A DNA stretch of 64,000 nucleotides from Streptomyces humidus (GCF_014649655.1 NZ_BMTL01000006.1:186001-250000), one strand, 5' to 3'; counted from the stretch's first letter, positions 37,292 through 48,301 are shown. The notes: a model not told the origin generated them from the letters alone. Numbers and translations are program-made.

Positions 37292-37693
37292 GTGATACGA
37301 AACGGCATCATCCACCAGGAGCTGGCCGGCCTGATCGCCGGGCTCCGGCACACCGACACCTTCGTGATCAGCGACGCGGGCCTGCCTCTGGCGCCGGATA
37401 CCCCGGTCGTGGATCTCGGCTACCGGTACGGCCAGCCCCCGTTCCTGGACGTCGTGGAGGCCGTGCTGGCACAGGTCGTGGTCGAGGACAGCTGGGTGAC
37501 CGACCAGATCCGCGAGGTCAACCCCCTTGTCCACACCGGGCTGCGCTCTCTGGGGCTCGACCCCGAGCCACTCGCTCACGACGAGTTCAAGGCGAGAGTC
37601 AGGGCCGCACGCTTTGCCGTGCGCACGGGTGAGGACAGCTTCTTCGCCAACGTGCTCTGCCGTGCCGGAGTCCCGTTCTCGGGAGGGCGCTGA
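37292..37693 (+). CDS. rbsD: D-ribose pyranase (RbsD/FucU family)
   Basis: 133 residues. The family start (IRNGIIHQELAGLIAGLRHTDTFVISDAGLPLAP in pieces) carries the catalytic His-Thr-Asp region. Middle and C-terminal parts (VDLGYRYGQPPFLDVVEAVL, HDEFKARVRAARFAVRTGE) match. It converts ribopyranose to ribofuranose for ribokinase. GTG start with GAGAAGGG upstream, 4 bp after rbsK. It is the last gene of the operon, and its presence identifies the sugar as most likely ribose. Confidence 0.9.
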   Translation: MIRNGIIHQELAGLIAGLRHTDTFVISDAGLPLAPDTPVVDLGYRYGQPPFLDVVEAVLAQVVVEDSWVTDQIREVNPLVHTGLRSLGLDPEPLAHDEFKARVRAARFAVRTGEDSFFANVLCRAGVPFSGGR

Positions 37694-37756
37694 ACGCCCG
37701 GCCGGGATACACGGGCGGCAGAGCGCATGGGCGCCCGCCGTGAGGCCCTGCGGCCG

Positions 37757-37781
37757 GCGCCCTGCGGACGGCGCAGGGCGC
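37757..37781 (+). terminator. Terminator of the ribose operon
   Basis: GCGCCCTGC, a seven-base loop, then GCAGGGCGC, 63 bp after rbsD. Confidence 0.65.
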
Positions 37782-37793
37782 TCGTGAGCGGCA

Positions 37794-37827
37794 GCAAGCA
37801 GCCGCCGTCCGCAAGCAGCCGCCGTCC
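37794..37827. repeat. Perfect 17-bp tandem duplication
   Basis: GCAAGCAGCCGCCGTCC occurs twice in direct succession between the ribose operon terminator and the arg promoter. It has no recognised role and probably arose by slippage. Confidence 0.7.
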
Positions 37828-37901
37828 CTGGGGAAGGATGTCGGCTGATCGGTCCTCCGGTACGCGGACGAAGCAGTACGACGCCGGACCGCTCCGCCTG
37901 G

Positions 37902-39068
<1,167 letters not shown>

Positions 39069-39072
<4 letters not shown>

Positions 39073-40220
39073 GCGTCACGGCAGCCAAGGGATTCACGGC
39101 GGCGGGCATCGCCGCCGGGATCAAGCAGAACGGCAACCCGGACCTGGCCCTGGTGGTCAACACCGGGCCCCGCCGCGCGGCCGCGGGCGTCTTCACCTCC
39201 AACCGAGTCAAGGCCGCGCCCGTCCTGTGGTCCGAGCAGGTCCTCAAGGGCGGCCTGGTGAGTGCGGTCGTCCTCAACTCCGGTGGCGCCAACGCCTGTA
39301 CGGGGCCGAAGGGCTTCCAGGACACCCATGCGACCGCCGAGAAGGCCGCGGACGTTCTGGGGCACAACGCGGCCGAGGTCGCCGTCGCCTCGACCGGCCT
39401 CATCGGCGTCCTGCTGCCGATGGACAAGCTCCTGCCGGGCGTCGAGACCGCCGCCGCACAGCTGTCCGAGCACGGCGGCGAGAAGGCCGCCATCGCCATC
39501 AAGACCACCGACACCGTCCACAAGACGTCCGTGGCCCAGGGCGACGGCTGGACCGTCGGCGGCATGGCCAAGGGCGCGGGCATGCTCGCCCCGGGCCTCG
39601 CCACCATGCTGGTCGTCCTCACCACCGACGCCGACCTCGACAGCGAGACCCTGGACAGGGCGCTGCGCGCGGCGACCGCCGTCACCTTCGACCGGGTCGA
39701 CTCCGACGGCTGCATGTCCACCAACGACACCGTGCTGCTGCTCGCCTCCGGCGCCTCCGAAGTCACCCCGGGGTACGAGGAGTTCGCCGCCGCCGTGCGC
39801 ACCGTCTGCGACGACCTGGGCCGGCAGCTCATCCGCGACGCCGAGGGCGCCAGCAAGGACATCAGGGTCGAGGTGGTGGGCGCGGCCAGCGAGGACGACG
39901 CCGTCGAGGTGGGCCGTTCCATCGCCCGCAACAACCTCCTCAAGTGCGCGATCCACGGCGAGGACCCCAACTGGGGCCGCGTGCTCTCCGCGATCGGCAC
40001 GACGAAGGCCGCCTTCGAGCCGGACCGGCTGAACGTCGCCATCAACGGCGTCTGGGTCTGCAAGAACGGCGGCGTCGGCGAGGCCCGCGACAAGGTCGAC
40101 ATGCGCTACCGCGAGGTGCACATCGTCGCCGACCTCGCCGCAGGCTCCGAGACGGCCACGATCTGGACCAACGACCTGACCGCCGAGTACGTCCACGAGA
40201 ACAGCGCCTACTCCTCATGA
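39069..40220 (+). CDS. argJ: Bifunctional glutamate N-acetyltransferase/ornithine acetyltransferase
   Basis: 383 residues. The self-cleavage site is visible in [21 protein letters not shown], where the new N-terminal Thr of the beta chain becomes the nucleophile. Other signatures are [14 protein letters not shown] and [14 protein letters not shown]. It transfers acetyl from acetylornithine to glutamate and can also use acetyl-CoA. GTG start with GAGGAG upstream. Its stop overlaps argB (ATGA). Confidence 0.95.
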
Positions 40221-41122
40221 GCAACGTGACCCGCAAACACACCGCGCTTCCCAAGGCCCAGATCCTCATCGAGGCGCTGCCCTGGCTGGTCCGCCACAAC
40301 GGCAGGACCGTCGTCATCAAGTTCGGCGGCAACGCCATGATCGACGAGGACCTGAAGGCCGCCTTCGCCCAGGACGTCGTCTTCCTGCACCACGCCGGTC
40401 TCAAGCCGGTCGTCGTGCACGGCGGCGGGCCGCAGATCAGCGCCGCCCTCGACCGGCACGGCATCGTCAGCGAGTTCAAGGCCGGCCTGCGCGTCACCAC
40501 CGAGGAGGCCATGGACGTCGTACGGATGGTGCTGGCCGGGCAGGTGCAGCGCGAGCTGGTCGGCCTGCTCAACCAGCACGGGCCGCTCGCCGTCGGACTG
40601 ACCGGCGAGGACGCCCACACCATCACCGCCACCAAGCACCAGCCGCAGATCGACGGCGAGTCGGTCGACATCGGGCGGGTCGGCGAGATCACCGCGATCG
40701 ACACGGGCGCCATCGAGGCCCTGCTCGCAGACGGCCGTATCCCGGTCGTCTCGTCGATCGCCCGGAGCCAGGACGACGGGCATGTCTACAACGTCAATGC
40801 TGATACGGCGGCTGCGGCACTGGCTGCTGCTCTGGGCGCCGAAACCCTCATGGTCCTCACGGACGTCGAGGGTCTCTACGAGGACTGGCCGAACAGCGAC
40901 GAGGTGATCAGCCGCCTCACGGCCGCGCAGCTGGAGAAGCTGCTGCCGGACCTGAGCTCCGGCATGGTCCCGAAGATGGAGGGCTGCCTGCACGCCGTGC
41001 GCAACGGCGTGAACACCGCCCGGGTCATCGACGGGCGGGTCCAGCACTCGATCCTGCTGGAGATCTTCACCGACGAGGGGATCGGCACGATGGTCGTGCC
41101 GGACGGACAGGGGGAGCCGTGA
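40217..41122 (+). CDS. argB: Acetylglutamate kinase
   Basis: 301 residues of the amino-acid-kinase family: [63 protein letters not shown], and the C-terminal [16 protein letters not shown]. It phosphorylates N-acetylglutamate, the arginine-feedback step in many bacteria. The ATG overlaps the argJ stop and the stop overlaps the argD GTG, so the operon is fully coupled here. Confidence 0.96.
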   Translation: MSNVTRKHTALPKAQILIEALPWLVRHNGRTVVIKFGGNAMIDEDLKAAFAQDVVFLHHAGLKPVVVHGGGPQISAALDRHGIVSEFKAGLRVTTEEAMDVVRMVLAGQVQRELVGLLNQHGPLAVGLTGEDAHTITATKHQPQIDGESVDIGRVGEITAIDTGAIEALLADGRIPVVSSIARSQDDGHVYNVNADTAAAALAAALGAETLMVLTDVEGLYEDWPNSDEVISRLTAAQLEKLLPDLSSGMVPKMEGCLHAVRNGVNTARVIDGRVQHSILLEIFTDEGIGTMVVPDGQGEP

Positions 41123-42318
41123 GCGACGCCAACGACGAGCTGACCGCGCGGTGGCAGGGCGCGTTCATGAACAACTACGGCACCCCGCTGCTGCCCCTGG
41201 TGCGCGGCGCGGGCAGCCGGGTCTGGGACGCCGACGGCAAGGAGTACCTCGACTTCGTCGGCGGCATCGCCGTCAACGCGCTCGGCCACGCCCACCCGGC
41301 CGTCGTGGACGCGGTGAGCCGCCAGATCGCCTCCCTCGGCCACATCTCCAACTTCTTCATGGCCGAGCCCACCGTCGCCCTCGCCGAGCGGCTGCTCGAG
41401 CGCTTCGGCCGGGACGGCAGGGTCTTCTTCTGCAACTCCGGCGCCGAGGCCAACGAGGCCGCTTTCAAGATCGGCCGGCTGACCGGGCGCACGCACGTCG
41501 TCGCCACCGAGGGCTCCTTCCACGGCCGGACCATGGGCGCCCTGGCGCTCACCGGTCAGCAGGGCAAGCGGGAGCCGTTCCTGCCGCTGCCCGGCGACGT
41601 CACCCATGTGCCCTTCGGCGACGCGCAGGCGCTGGCCGCCGCCGTCACCGAGGACACCGCTCTCGTCGTCCTGGAGCCCGTCCAGGGCGAGCTCGGCGTC
41701 GTCGTCCCGCCCGCCGGCTACCTCAAGGCGGCCCGCGCGATCACCGCCGCCACCGGGGCGCTGTTGGTCCTGGACGAGGTGCAGACCGGCGTCGGCCGGA
41801 CCGGCCACTGGTTCGAGTACCAGGCCCACGAGGGCGTCCTGCCGGACGTCGTGACGCTGGCGAAGGGCCTCGGCGGCGGGCTGCCGCTCGGCGCGACCGT
41901 CGCCTTCGGCCGGGCGGCGGAGCTGCTGCAGCCCGGCCAGCACGGGACGACGTTCGGCGGCAACCCCGTCGCCTGCGCCGCCGGGCTCGCCGTTCTCGAC
42001 ACCATCGAGAACGAGGGGCTGCTGGAGAACGTCAAGCGGCAGAGCGAGAAGCTGCGGGACGGAATCACGGGTGCGGGCCATCCGTTGATCGATTATGTCC
42101 GGGGCGCGGGTCTCCTCCTGGGTATCGTGCTCACCGAGCCCCGCGCGCCCCAGGTGCGCCAGGCGGCTCAGGAGGCCGGGTTCCTGGTGAACGCGCCCGC
42201 CCCCGACGTCGTCCGGCTGATGCCGCCGCTGAACCTCGGCGACGACGAGGTGGAGGCGTTCCTCGGGGCACTGCCCGGCATCCTCGACGCAGCGAACGGG
42301 GACGGATCCGGGGAATGA
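41119..42318 (+). CDS. argD: Acetylornithine aminotransferase
   Basis: 399 residues of class III aminotransferase type: [56 protein letters not shown] and the PLP lysine in [16 protein letters not shown], then [20 protein letters not shown]. It makes acetylornithine from the semialdehyde and glutamate. GTG start with GGGGGAG upstream, overlapping argB. argR follows after 7 bp. Confidence 0.95.
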   Translation: MSDANDELTARWQGAFMNNYGTPLLPLVRGAGSRVWDADGKEYLDFVGGIAVNALGHAHPAVVDAVSRQIASLGHISNFFMAEPTVALAERLLERFGRDGRVFFCNSGAEANEAAFKIGRLTGRTHVVATEGSFHGRTMGALALTGQQGKREPFLPLPGDVTHVPFGDAQALAAAVTEDTALVVLEPVQGELGVVVPPAGYLKAARAITAATGALLVLDEVQTGVGRTGHWFEYQAHEGVLPDVVTLAKGLGGGLPLGATVAFGRAAELLQPGQHGTTFGGNPVACAAGLAVLDTIENEGLLENVKRQSEKLRDGITGAGHPLIDYVRGAGLLLGIVLTEPRAPQVRQAAQEAGFLVNAPAPDVVRLMPPLNLGDDEVEAFLGALPGILDAANGDGSGE

Positions 42319-42325
42319 GACGACG

Positions 42326-42871
42326 ATGAGCCAGGCGCAGGACCATGAGCAGGCCGGTGCGGGCGGGGCCGCCGTGCCGCAGACCCGCACCGCGCGTCAC
42401 CGCCGGATCGTGGACATCCTCAACCGGCAGCCGGTGCGCTCGCAGAGCCAGCTGGCGAAGCTGCTGGCCGACGACGGACTGAGCGTCACCCAGGCCACGC
42501 TGTCGCGCGATCTGGACGAGCTGAACGCGGTCAAGATCCGCAACAACGACGGCGACCTCATCTACGCGGTGCCCAGCGAGGGGGGTTTCCGCACCCCGCG
42601 GGCGCCCCTGGGGGAGTCGGCGAAGGAGGAGCGGATGCGGCGGCTGTCGCAGGAGCTGCTGATCTCCGCGGAGGCGTCCGCCAACCTCGTGGTCCTGCGG
42701 ACCCCTCCGGGGGCCGCGCAGTTCCTCGCCTCGGCGATCGACCAGGCCGAACTGCAGGACATCCTGGGGACCATCGCGGGCGACGACACGCTGCTGCTGA
42801 TCAGCCGGGAGCCCACGGGGGGACAGGCGCTCGCCGACCATCTGCTGCGACTGGCCCAGAACGGCCACTAG
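42326..42871 (+). CDS. argR: Arginine repressor
   Basis: 181 residues. The N-terminal winged HTH ([45 protein letters not shown] in pieces) is followed by the C-terminal arginine-binding hexamerisation domain with [17 protein letters not shown]. It binds ARG boxes when arginine is high; the boxes at 37902 and 49456 are expected targets. It is the last gene of the operon, so it controls its own level. A hairpin follows at 43053. Confidence 0.95.
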   Translation: MSQAQDHEQAGAGGAAVPQTRTARHRRIVDILNRQPVRSQSQLAKLLADDGLSVTQATLSRDLDELNAVKIRNNDGDLIYAVPSEGGFRTPRAPLGESAKEERMRRLSQELLISAEASANLVVLRTPPGAAQFLASAIDQAELQDILGTIAGDDTLLLISREPTGGQALADHLLRLAQNGH

Positions 42872-43052
42872 CGGCCTCGCCTCCGCCGGGCTTGCGGGAC
42901 GGACGGTCGGACCCCACCGGCCGGAGCCGGAGCACCCGGCTCGGCGCGGCCCCTGCGGGACCGCGGAAAACATGACGGGGCTGCGCGAGACGTGCCGGGT
43001 GCGGGCGAGTGGGGGGCCGGTCGCACGGCCCTCTACGGGACGCCGGTCGCGC

Positions 43053-43081
43053 GGGTCCCCGCGCCCTTGGGGCGGGGACCC
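43053..43081 (+). terminator. Hairpin terminator after argR
   Basis: GGGTCCCC and GGGGACCC arms with additional GC pairing in between. It lies between the arg operon and the convergent apbE-like gene and probably serves both. Confidence 0.6.
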
Positions 43082-43116
43082 GGCCCGGGGACGTGTGCCG
43101 GGCGCGGGCCGGATCG

Positions 43117-43917
43117 TCAGCCCAGGCGTCGTGCCAGACCGCCCGTGCAGCGGACCTCGTCGCCCGCCGTGATCAGGAGCGCCTCGACGTCCGGGAGTGC
43201 CTCCAGCCACGCCAGCGCCTCCCGCGACCCCATGGCGAACGCCGCCGTGGCCCAGCAGTCCGCCCAGGTCAGCCGGGGCGCGACCACCGTCACGGCCACC
43301 AGGTCCGTCACCGCGGACCGCCCCGTGCGGGGATCGACGATATGGTCGCCCCGTTCCGTCGTGCCCGACGTGGCCACCGCCAGTTCGTCCGCGCCCGCCG
43401 CCGAGACCACGGCCGCGAGGCCGCCCGGCCGCAGCGGGTCCGACACCCCGACGCGCCACGGCCGCTCGGGTCCGGGGACGCCCAGCAGCTGCACGTCCCC
43501 GCCGCCGTTGACGCTGACCCCGCTCACGCCCGCCGCCGAGATCAGCCGGGCGGCGCGCTCGGCGGCCCAGCCCTTGACGACGCCGGTCGGGTCAAGCCGG
43601 CCCTGGTAACGCATGCTGAACCAGCCCCCGCTGACCCGCTCCGCCTCCTCGCCCAGCGCCAGCACCTCGGCGACCTCGGGATCGCACTCCTCGACGGTCA
43701 GCTCACCGCGCGCCAGCCGGGACACCTGGCTGTCCTCGCGGTAGGTGCTGAAGACCTCGTTCACCCGGTGCAGCGAGGCGATCGCCTCCTCCAGCGCCGC
43801 CCGCACGGCCTCGGCCTCGCCGCCGCGGACGTCGAAGGAGAAGACGGTCCCCATGACCTCTTCGGCATGCCGCACCACGGCGGGCGCCGGCGCAGGCTCG
43901 GTCACGGTGTCAGCCAC
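43117..43917 (-). CDS. apbE: FAD:protein FMN transferase (ApbE)
   Basis: 266 residues. ApbE features are visible: MGTVFSFDVRG at the start of the fold, DPTGVVKGWAAERAARLI (the DPTG nucleotide loop), VNGGGDVQLLG, and the late TSGTTERGDHIVDPRTG with the Mg-binding Asp/Thr. It splits FAD and attaches FMN to a threonine of exported proteins through a phosphoester bond. The GTG start overlaps the stop of the triple FMN-binding protein gene, which carries the target threonines, and the reductase gene is upstream. It is the last gene of this three-gene operon. A signal peptide is not obvious. Confidence 0.9.
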   Translation of the reverse strand: MADTVTEPAPAPAVVRHAEEVMGTVFSFDVRGGEAEAVRAALEEAIASLHRVNEVFSTYREDSQVSRLARGELTVEECDPEVAEVLALGEEAERVSGGWFSMRYQGRLDPTGVVKGWAAERAARLISAAGVSGVSVNGGGDVQLLGVPGPERPWRVGVSDPLRPGGLAAVVSAAGADELAVATSGTTERGDHIVDPRTGRSAVTDLVAVTVVAPRLTWADCWATAAFAMGSREALAWLEALPDVEALLITAGDEVRCTGGLARRLG

Positions 43918-45016
43918 CGGCCTGGTCCAGCGCCGACTGCAGCGACTTCTTGTAGCCCTCGCTGGTGTAGGTGGCGCCGGAGACGGAGTCGATGTCGGCG
44001 TTGCCCGCCGCGACGGCTTCCTGGTTGAGCTTGGGGACGGAGAGCTGGGTCTTCTGGTCGCTGGTGCCGCCCTTGGGGGCCTGCACGGCCTCGGCCTTGG
44101 TGATCTTCCCGCCGGCGACGGTGATCCGGACCTGGACCGGCCCGTACTGCGTCTGCTGGACGGCGCCGGTGACGGTCTTGGCCTGCGCGGCCCCCGAGGA
44201 GGATCCCGCGCTCCCGGAGCCCGACGACGAGCCCGCGCCCTTGCCCGCGCTCGCCTTCGCCTTGTCCAGCGCCGACTGCAGCGACTTCTTGTAGCCCTCG
44301 CTGGTGTAGGTGGCGCCGGAGACGGAGTCGATGTCGGCGTTGCCCGCCGCGACGGCTTCCTGGTTGAGCTTGGGGACGGAGAGCTGGGTCTTCTGGTCGC
44401 TGGTGCCGCCCTTGGGGGCCTGCACGGCCTCGGCCTTGGTGATCTTCCCACCGGCCACGGTGATCCTGACCTGCACGGTTCCGTACTGCGTCTGGACCGC
44501 GTCACCGGTGAAGGCGCCGGCGGCCTGGGCGCTGCCCGAGCCCTGGGAGGCCCCGGACCCGGCGCTCGCGTTCGCCTTGTCGATCGCCGACTGCAGCGAC
44601 TTCTTGTAGCCCTCGCTGGTGTACGTGGCGCCCGACACCATGTCGATGTCCGGGCTCTGCTTGGCGACGACCTCGGCGTTGAGCCTGGGCACGGCCAGCG
44701 CCGTCTTCTGGTCGCTGGTGCCGCCCTTGGGGGCCTGCACCGCCTCGGCCTTGGTGATCTTGTTCGCGACCACGGTGATCCGGACCTGCACGGCCCCGTA
44801 CTGCGTCTGGACGGCGTCGCCGGTCATCGTGCCGGTCACCGGCGCGCCGGCTCCGCCCTGGGCCGCTTCCTGCGCCGCCGCCGCACCCGTCCCCGAGCCC
44901 GCGGCCTGCGCGGAACCGGGGTCGGACGACGGCTTCAGCGACAGCAGCAGCACGATCCCTGACACGGTGGCGGCAGTGGCCAGCACGACCCGCCGAAGAG
45001 GGTGGCTCTTCCTCAT
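43910..45016 (-). CDS. Membrane-anchored protein with three FMN-binding domains
   Basis: 368 residues. An N-terminal signal anchor (about 8-26, RRVVLATAATVSGIVLLLSL) is followed by three repeats of the FMN_bind domain at about 65-145, 170-252 and 283-365. Each ends with VSGATYTSEGYKKSLQSA; Thr131, Thr236 and Thr349 are the expected ApbE flavinylation sites. Gly/Ser/Ala linkers separate them. Repeats 2 and 3 are almost identical in protein and DNA. It should lie outside the membrane and carry electrons through up to three covalent FMNs. ApbE and a ferric-reductase-like protein are encoded alongside. The stop overlaps apbE. Families usually have one or two such domains. Confidence 0.9.
   Translation of the reverse strand: MRKSHPLRRVVLATAATVSGIVLLLSLKPSSDPGSAQAAGSGTGAAAAQEAAQGGAGAPVTGTMTGDAVQTQYGAVQVRITVVANKITKAEAVQAPKGGTSDQKTALAVPRLNAEVVAKQSPDIDMVSGATYTSEGYKKSLQSAIDKANASAGSGASQGSGSAQAAGAFTGDAVQTQYGTVQVRITVAGGKITKAEAVQAPKGGTSDQKTQLSVPKLNQEAVAAGNADIDSVSGATYTSEGYKKSLQSALDKAKASAGKGAGSSSGSGSAGSSSGAAQAKTVTGAVQQTQYGPVQVRITVAGGKITKAEAVQAPKGGTSDQKTQLSVPKLNQEAVAAGNADIDSVSGATYTSEGYKKSLQSALDQAGG
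43929..44670. repeat. Three tandem gene-internal repeats encoding FMN-binding domains
   Basis: Units begin with the CGCCGACTGCAGCGACTTCT block near 43931, 44271 and 44586. The first two copies (43931 and 44271, spaced 340 bp) match over roughly 220 bp with very few differences. The third, encoding the N-terminal domain, is more diverged. It indicates recent duplication or gene conversion and is prone to length change. Confidence 0.75.
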
Positions 45017-45070
45017 CGCTTCCTGAGCTCCTGGTTTCCGTTGGGCGAGGTTCCCGTGCGTACGGGTCGC

Positions 45071-46453
45071 TCACATCTCGAACGACTCGTGGTGGATGCG
45101 GCGGGCGGGAACCCCGGCGCCGCGCAGTGCCTCGTACACACCCTGGGCGAAGCCGTTCGGCCCGCACATGAAGACGTCGTGGCTGTCGATGTCGGGGATC
45201 TTGCGCTGGAGGGACTCCGCCGAGATGTCGGGGCGCTCCCCGTCGGGGCTGTTGACGGCGTACATCAGCCGCGCCCCGCGCTCGTCGGCGATCTTCGCCA
45301 GCTCGTCCCACAGCGCCAGGTCCTGGGTGCTGTTGGCCCGGTAGAGCAGGGTGATGTCACCGGCCGCGCCCGGCAGCGTCTCGAACAGCGCCCGCATCGG
45401 CGTGATGCCGACCCCGCCGGCCACCAGCAGCACCTTGCCGCGGCTGCGCCGGGACGCCGTCATCGCGCCGTACGGGCCCTCGGCCCACACCCTCGTGCCG
45501 GGCTGCAGCTCGCGCAGTGCGGCGCTGTGGTCGCCGATCGCCTTGACGGTGATCCGCAGCAGCTCCGGGCGGGGGGCCGCCGACAGCGAGTACGGGTGGG
45601 AGCTGAGGCGCATCCCCGGCGCCATGAACCTCCAGCGGAAGAACTGGCCGGCCTCCGCGCCCATCCGGTGCAGCTTGCGCCCGCCGATCAGCACGGACAC
45701 GATGCCCGGCGTCTCCTCGATGACGGCCTCGACGCGCATACGGTGACGCAGGTTCAGCCGGAGCGGGGTGATGATGCGATACCAGACGACCAGCGCGGTG
45801 ACCGACCCGTACAGCGCGTACCAGGCGGTCTTCGCGGTCGGCTCGACGGCGAAGTCGTTGCCGGTGGTGATCTGGTGCCAGAAGGTCAGGAACACGGCCG
45901 CGTACGTCATCAGGTGGATGTGGTACCAGGTGTCGTACGGCATCCGCTTGCGCACCGGCGCGATCGACACGAGCCCGATCAGCAGGAACAGACCGGTGCC
46001 GATGGCCGCCTTGCCCATGTCCGGCAGCTGGTTGATGGAGTCGATCGTCTGCTGGACGATGTCCCCGAGCGACTTGCCGGCCTGCAGCGCGTACCCCCAC
46101 ATGATGAGGAAGACGTGCGCGAAGACCAGGCAGAGCGTGTACCGGCCGCTCATCGCGTGCCAGCGGGCGACCCGGTCCGAGCCCACCCGCCGCTCCAGCG
46201 CGGGCACCCGAGCCATCTGCAGCACGACGAGCGCCATCAGGTACCCGGCGAGCAGACCGGTGATCCGTCCCGCGTTGAGGATCTTGCTGTTGTCGTCCGC
46301 GATGTTCGGCGTGTTGTTCCACCACAACCACAGGACTCCCGCGGCGCCCGCCCAGACGGCGAGCAGCAGCGGAACGGCCGGGGAGCGGCGCGGACGGATG
46401 CGGCGCATCGTCTGGCGGCGGGCGGCACGGCCGCCGGCGATCGTCGTGGTCAC
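45071..46453 (-). CDS. Ferric-reductase-like transmembrane flavoprotein
   Basis: 460 residues. The N-terminal half has about six membrane helices with heme-ligand-type histidines (HAMSGRYTLCLVFAHVFLIMWG and HIHLMTYAAVFLTFWHQ). The C-terminal half is a ferredoxin-reductase-type module: FAD region SSHPYSLSAAP, NAD(P) region VLLVAGGVGITPMRALFE, and the end MCGPNGFAQGVYEALRG. It probably takes electrons from NAD(P)H through FAD and heme across the membrane. The FMN-binding protein and apbE follow in the same direction and are the likely acceptor and its maturation enzyme. GTG start with GGAGGAACA upstream. Confidence 0.9.
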   Translation of the reverse strand: MTTTIAGGRAARRQTMRRIRPRRSPAVPLLLAVWAGAAGVLWLWWNNTPNIADDNSKILNAGRITGLLAGYLMALVVLQMARVPALERRVGSDRVARWHAMSGRYTLCLVFAHVFLIMWGYALQAGKSLGDIVQQTIDSINQLPDMGKAAIGTGLFLLIGLVSIAPVRKRMPYDTWYHIHLMTYAAVFLTFWHQITTGNDFAVEPTAKTAWYALYGSVTALVVWYRIITPLRLNLRHRMRVEAVIEETPGIVSVLIGGRKLHRMGAEAGQFFRWRFMAPGMRLSSHPYSLSAAPRPELLRITVKAIGDHSAALRELQPGTRVWAEGPYGAMTASRRSRGKVLLVAGGVGITPMRALFETLPGAAGDITLLYRANSTQDLALWDELAKIADERGARLMYAVNSPDGERPDISAESLQRKIPDIDSHDVFMCGPNGFAQGVYEALRGAGVPARRIHHESFEM

Positions 46454-46618
46454 TGTTCCTCCGTGGGTACGGACCCTTGGCCCTCAGATACGGGGCCCGG
46501 GCGCGCAGCGTTCAGCGGCGCGCCGAGACGGCGAGAGCGTCCCGCTGACGGGGCGAAGGCCGGTGGCCGGCGTTCGGGCCGACCGCCCGCGCACGCACCG
46601 TCCCGGGGGCGCGGCGGC

Positions 46619-47323
46619 TCAGTACCGGGTGATCGCGGTCGGCCCGGCGGACGTGCCGATCGCGATGTGGGGGCGCTCCTCCGGCCGGGCCCACGCGAGG
46701 ATCCGCCCCAGCGCCCGCGCCGGCGCCGACACACAGCCCGCGGTCGCCCCGCGGCCGTCGACGTGCAGGAAGATTCCCGCTCCGCGGCCGCGCACGGGCT
46801 TGTCGTAGTTGAACCCGATGACCAGCGCGTGCGCGTACTGCGTCCGGTAGGTCACCAGATGCTCGGACTCCGCGGCACGGCAGTCGGCCGGCCGCGGTTC
46901 GGTCCACCGGTTGTAGGCCGCGGAGGAGACGTCCTGACACCACCAGGAGTTCTGCCGCACGGGACGGTACGCGTACGTCGTCCCGCGCGGCGCCGGCCGC
47001 ACACCGAAGGCGAACGGCAGGCGGTACAGGCCCGTCGGCGTGGTGTTGGTGCCCTGTCGGCGCACGGCCCCCTCGACCAGGCCGTTCACACCGAACCGGG
47101 CCGGGGCGGAACCGGCGCGCACCCACCGGCCGTCCCGCAGGTCCCACCACTCGAGCGTGCCCGAGGCGGCGCCGGCCTCCGGCGCCACGGCGGTGATCAG
47201 CTGTGTGCCGCCGCCCGTGTCCGCCATCCGCGCCGGCAGCGGCTCCGCGGTGCGGTGCGGGGCGGCGCCGAGCAGGAGCAGGGACGGACAGAGAAGGAGG
47301 GCGGCGACGACACGAGAGCGCAT
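46619..47323 (-). CDS. Secreted L,D-transpeptidase-like (YkuD-fold) protein
   Basis: 234 residues from ATG 47323. The signal peptide (MRSRVVAALLLCPSLLLLGA) is followed by a YkuD-type catalytic region: ALVIGFNYD, then FLHVDGRGATAGCVSAP, where the His and the Cys match the HxnSxGC motif. It may cross-link peptidoglycan or act as a murein hydrolase. No ribosome-binding site is seen; TAGCGT ends seven bases before the ATG, suggesting a leaderless mRNA. The intervals 46454-46618 and 47324-47599 hold no further gene. Confidence 0.8.
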   Translation of the reverse strand: MRSRVVAALLLCPSLLLLGAAPHRTAEPLPARMADTGGGTQLITAVAPEAGAASGTLEWWDLRDGRWVRAGSAPARFGVNGLVEGAVRRQGTNTTPTGLYRLPFAFGVRPAPRGTTYAYRPVRQNSWWCQDVSSAAYNRWTEPRPADCRAAESEHLVTYRTQYAHALVIGFNYDKPVRGRGAGIFLHVDGRGATAGCVSAPARALGRILAWARPEERPHIAIGTSAGPTAITRY

Positions 47324-47599
47324 GATGCAGACGCTAGGCGCGAGCGGCGGCACCGGCAGGCCGGGTGGGCCGACCGTGCACGCAGCCGCCCCCGGCGGCC
47401 GTTTCGGGTCACCGGGGGCGATTGCGTACGTGGTCGGCGGAGTGGCGGGCCGGGTGCCGGTGCGCTCGGCGAAGCCGGACCCGGGGACGAGAGCGCCGGA
47501 AGGACGTCCCGTCAGCTGTCGCCGCCGGAGCAACGGTCTCCCCCGAGCGACGGTCCCCGACGGAGCATCAGGCGGCCCTCGTCGCAGAGCCTCCGCACG

Positions 47600-48181
47600 T
47601 CACATCGGGTGCAGGGGCAACGGCAGCCCGGGAAGCCCGTCCATGCTGGTGGCGATGTGCTCCTTCTTCGCGAAGTACGTGCTGAGCGAGTCGTCGTCCT
47701 CGCGCGCGAACCGCGTGCCGTGCAGCTCGCGGTCCTCGTCGTACGTCATGAAGGGCACCGCGTACCCGCAGGTGTCCCGGACGAGCTCGGCGTGCACGAC
47801 GATGATCGCGCGCAGCCCGTGCCTGGTCGCATCGATGTCGGGGAAGCGGGCGAGGAGGTCCCGGAAGCGGGGGTCGTCCCGGAAGACCGGCTCGCCCCGG
47901 CCGTGCACGCGCACGATGTTCGGCGGCCCCTGGAAGGCGCACCACATCAGCGTGATCCGGCCGTTCTCGCGCAGGTGCGCGACCGTCTCGGCGTTGGAGC
48001 CGGCGAAGTCGAGGTACGCCACGGTGTGCTCGTCGAGGACCGTGAACGAACCCCTGAGTCCCTTGGGGGAGAGGTTGACCGTGCCGTCGCCGGCCAGGGG
48101 CGCGGTCGCGGTGAAGAAGAGGGGCTGCTCCTCGATGAACGTCCGGAGCCTGCCGTCTATGCGTTCATAGGTCTTTCCCAT
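47600..48181 (-). CDS. Pyridoxamine 5'-phosphate oxidase-fold flavin-binding protein
   Basis: 193 residues. The split-barrel pattern is visible in LFFTATAPLAGDGTVNLSPKG, TVAYLDFAGSNAETVAHL and ITLMWCAFQGPPNIVRVHG, then a C-terminal region FRDLLARFPDI. Members bind FMN, FAD, F420 or heme; the cofactor is not evident. It is probably cytoplasmic. TAATCG lies just before the ATG, so it may be leaderless. It stands alone. Confidence 0.8.
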   Translation of the reverse strand: MGKTYERIDGRLRTFIEEQPLFFTATAPLAGDGTVNLSPKGLRGSFTVLDEHTVAYLDFAGSNAETVAHLRENGRITLMWCAFQGPPNIVRVHGRGEPVFRDDPRFRDLLARFPDIDATRHGLRAIIVVHAELVRDTCGYAVPFMTYDEDRELHGTRFAREDDDSLSTYFAKKEHIATSMDGLPGLPLPLHPM

Positions 48182-48301
48182 GTCTGACGATTATTCGGGA
48201 AAGCGTTTCGCGTTTCTGACGAGATCACGGAAGCCGCTCTGCCGGCGCCCGCGCGCGGCCTCGTGCGCCGGCCGCTGAGCGGCTCGGCCGCGCGGACCGC
48301 A

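Noticed and set aside
43117..44505. Longer ApbE with a 195-residue N-terminal extension
   Set aside because: The extension is the out-of-frame reading of the FMN-domain repeats; GTG 43917 is the natural start.
45002..48187. 1061-codon plus-strand frame
   Set aside because: It is antisense to the reductase, L,D-transpeptidase and flavin-binding genes and has no recognisable domain.
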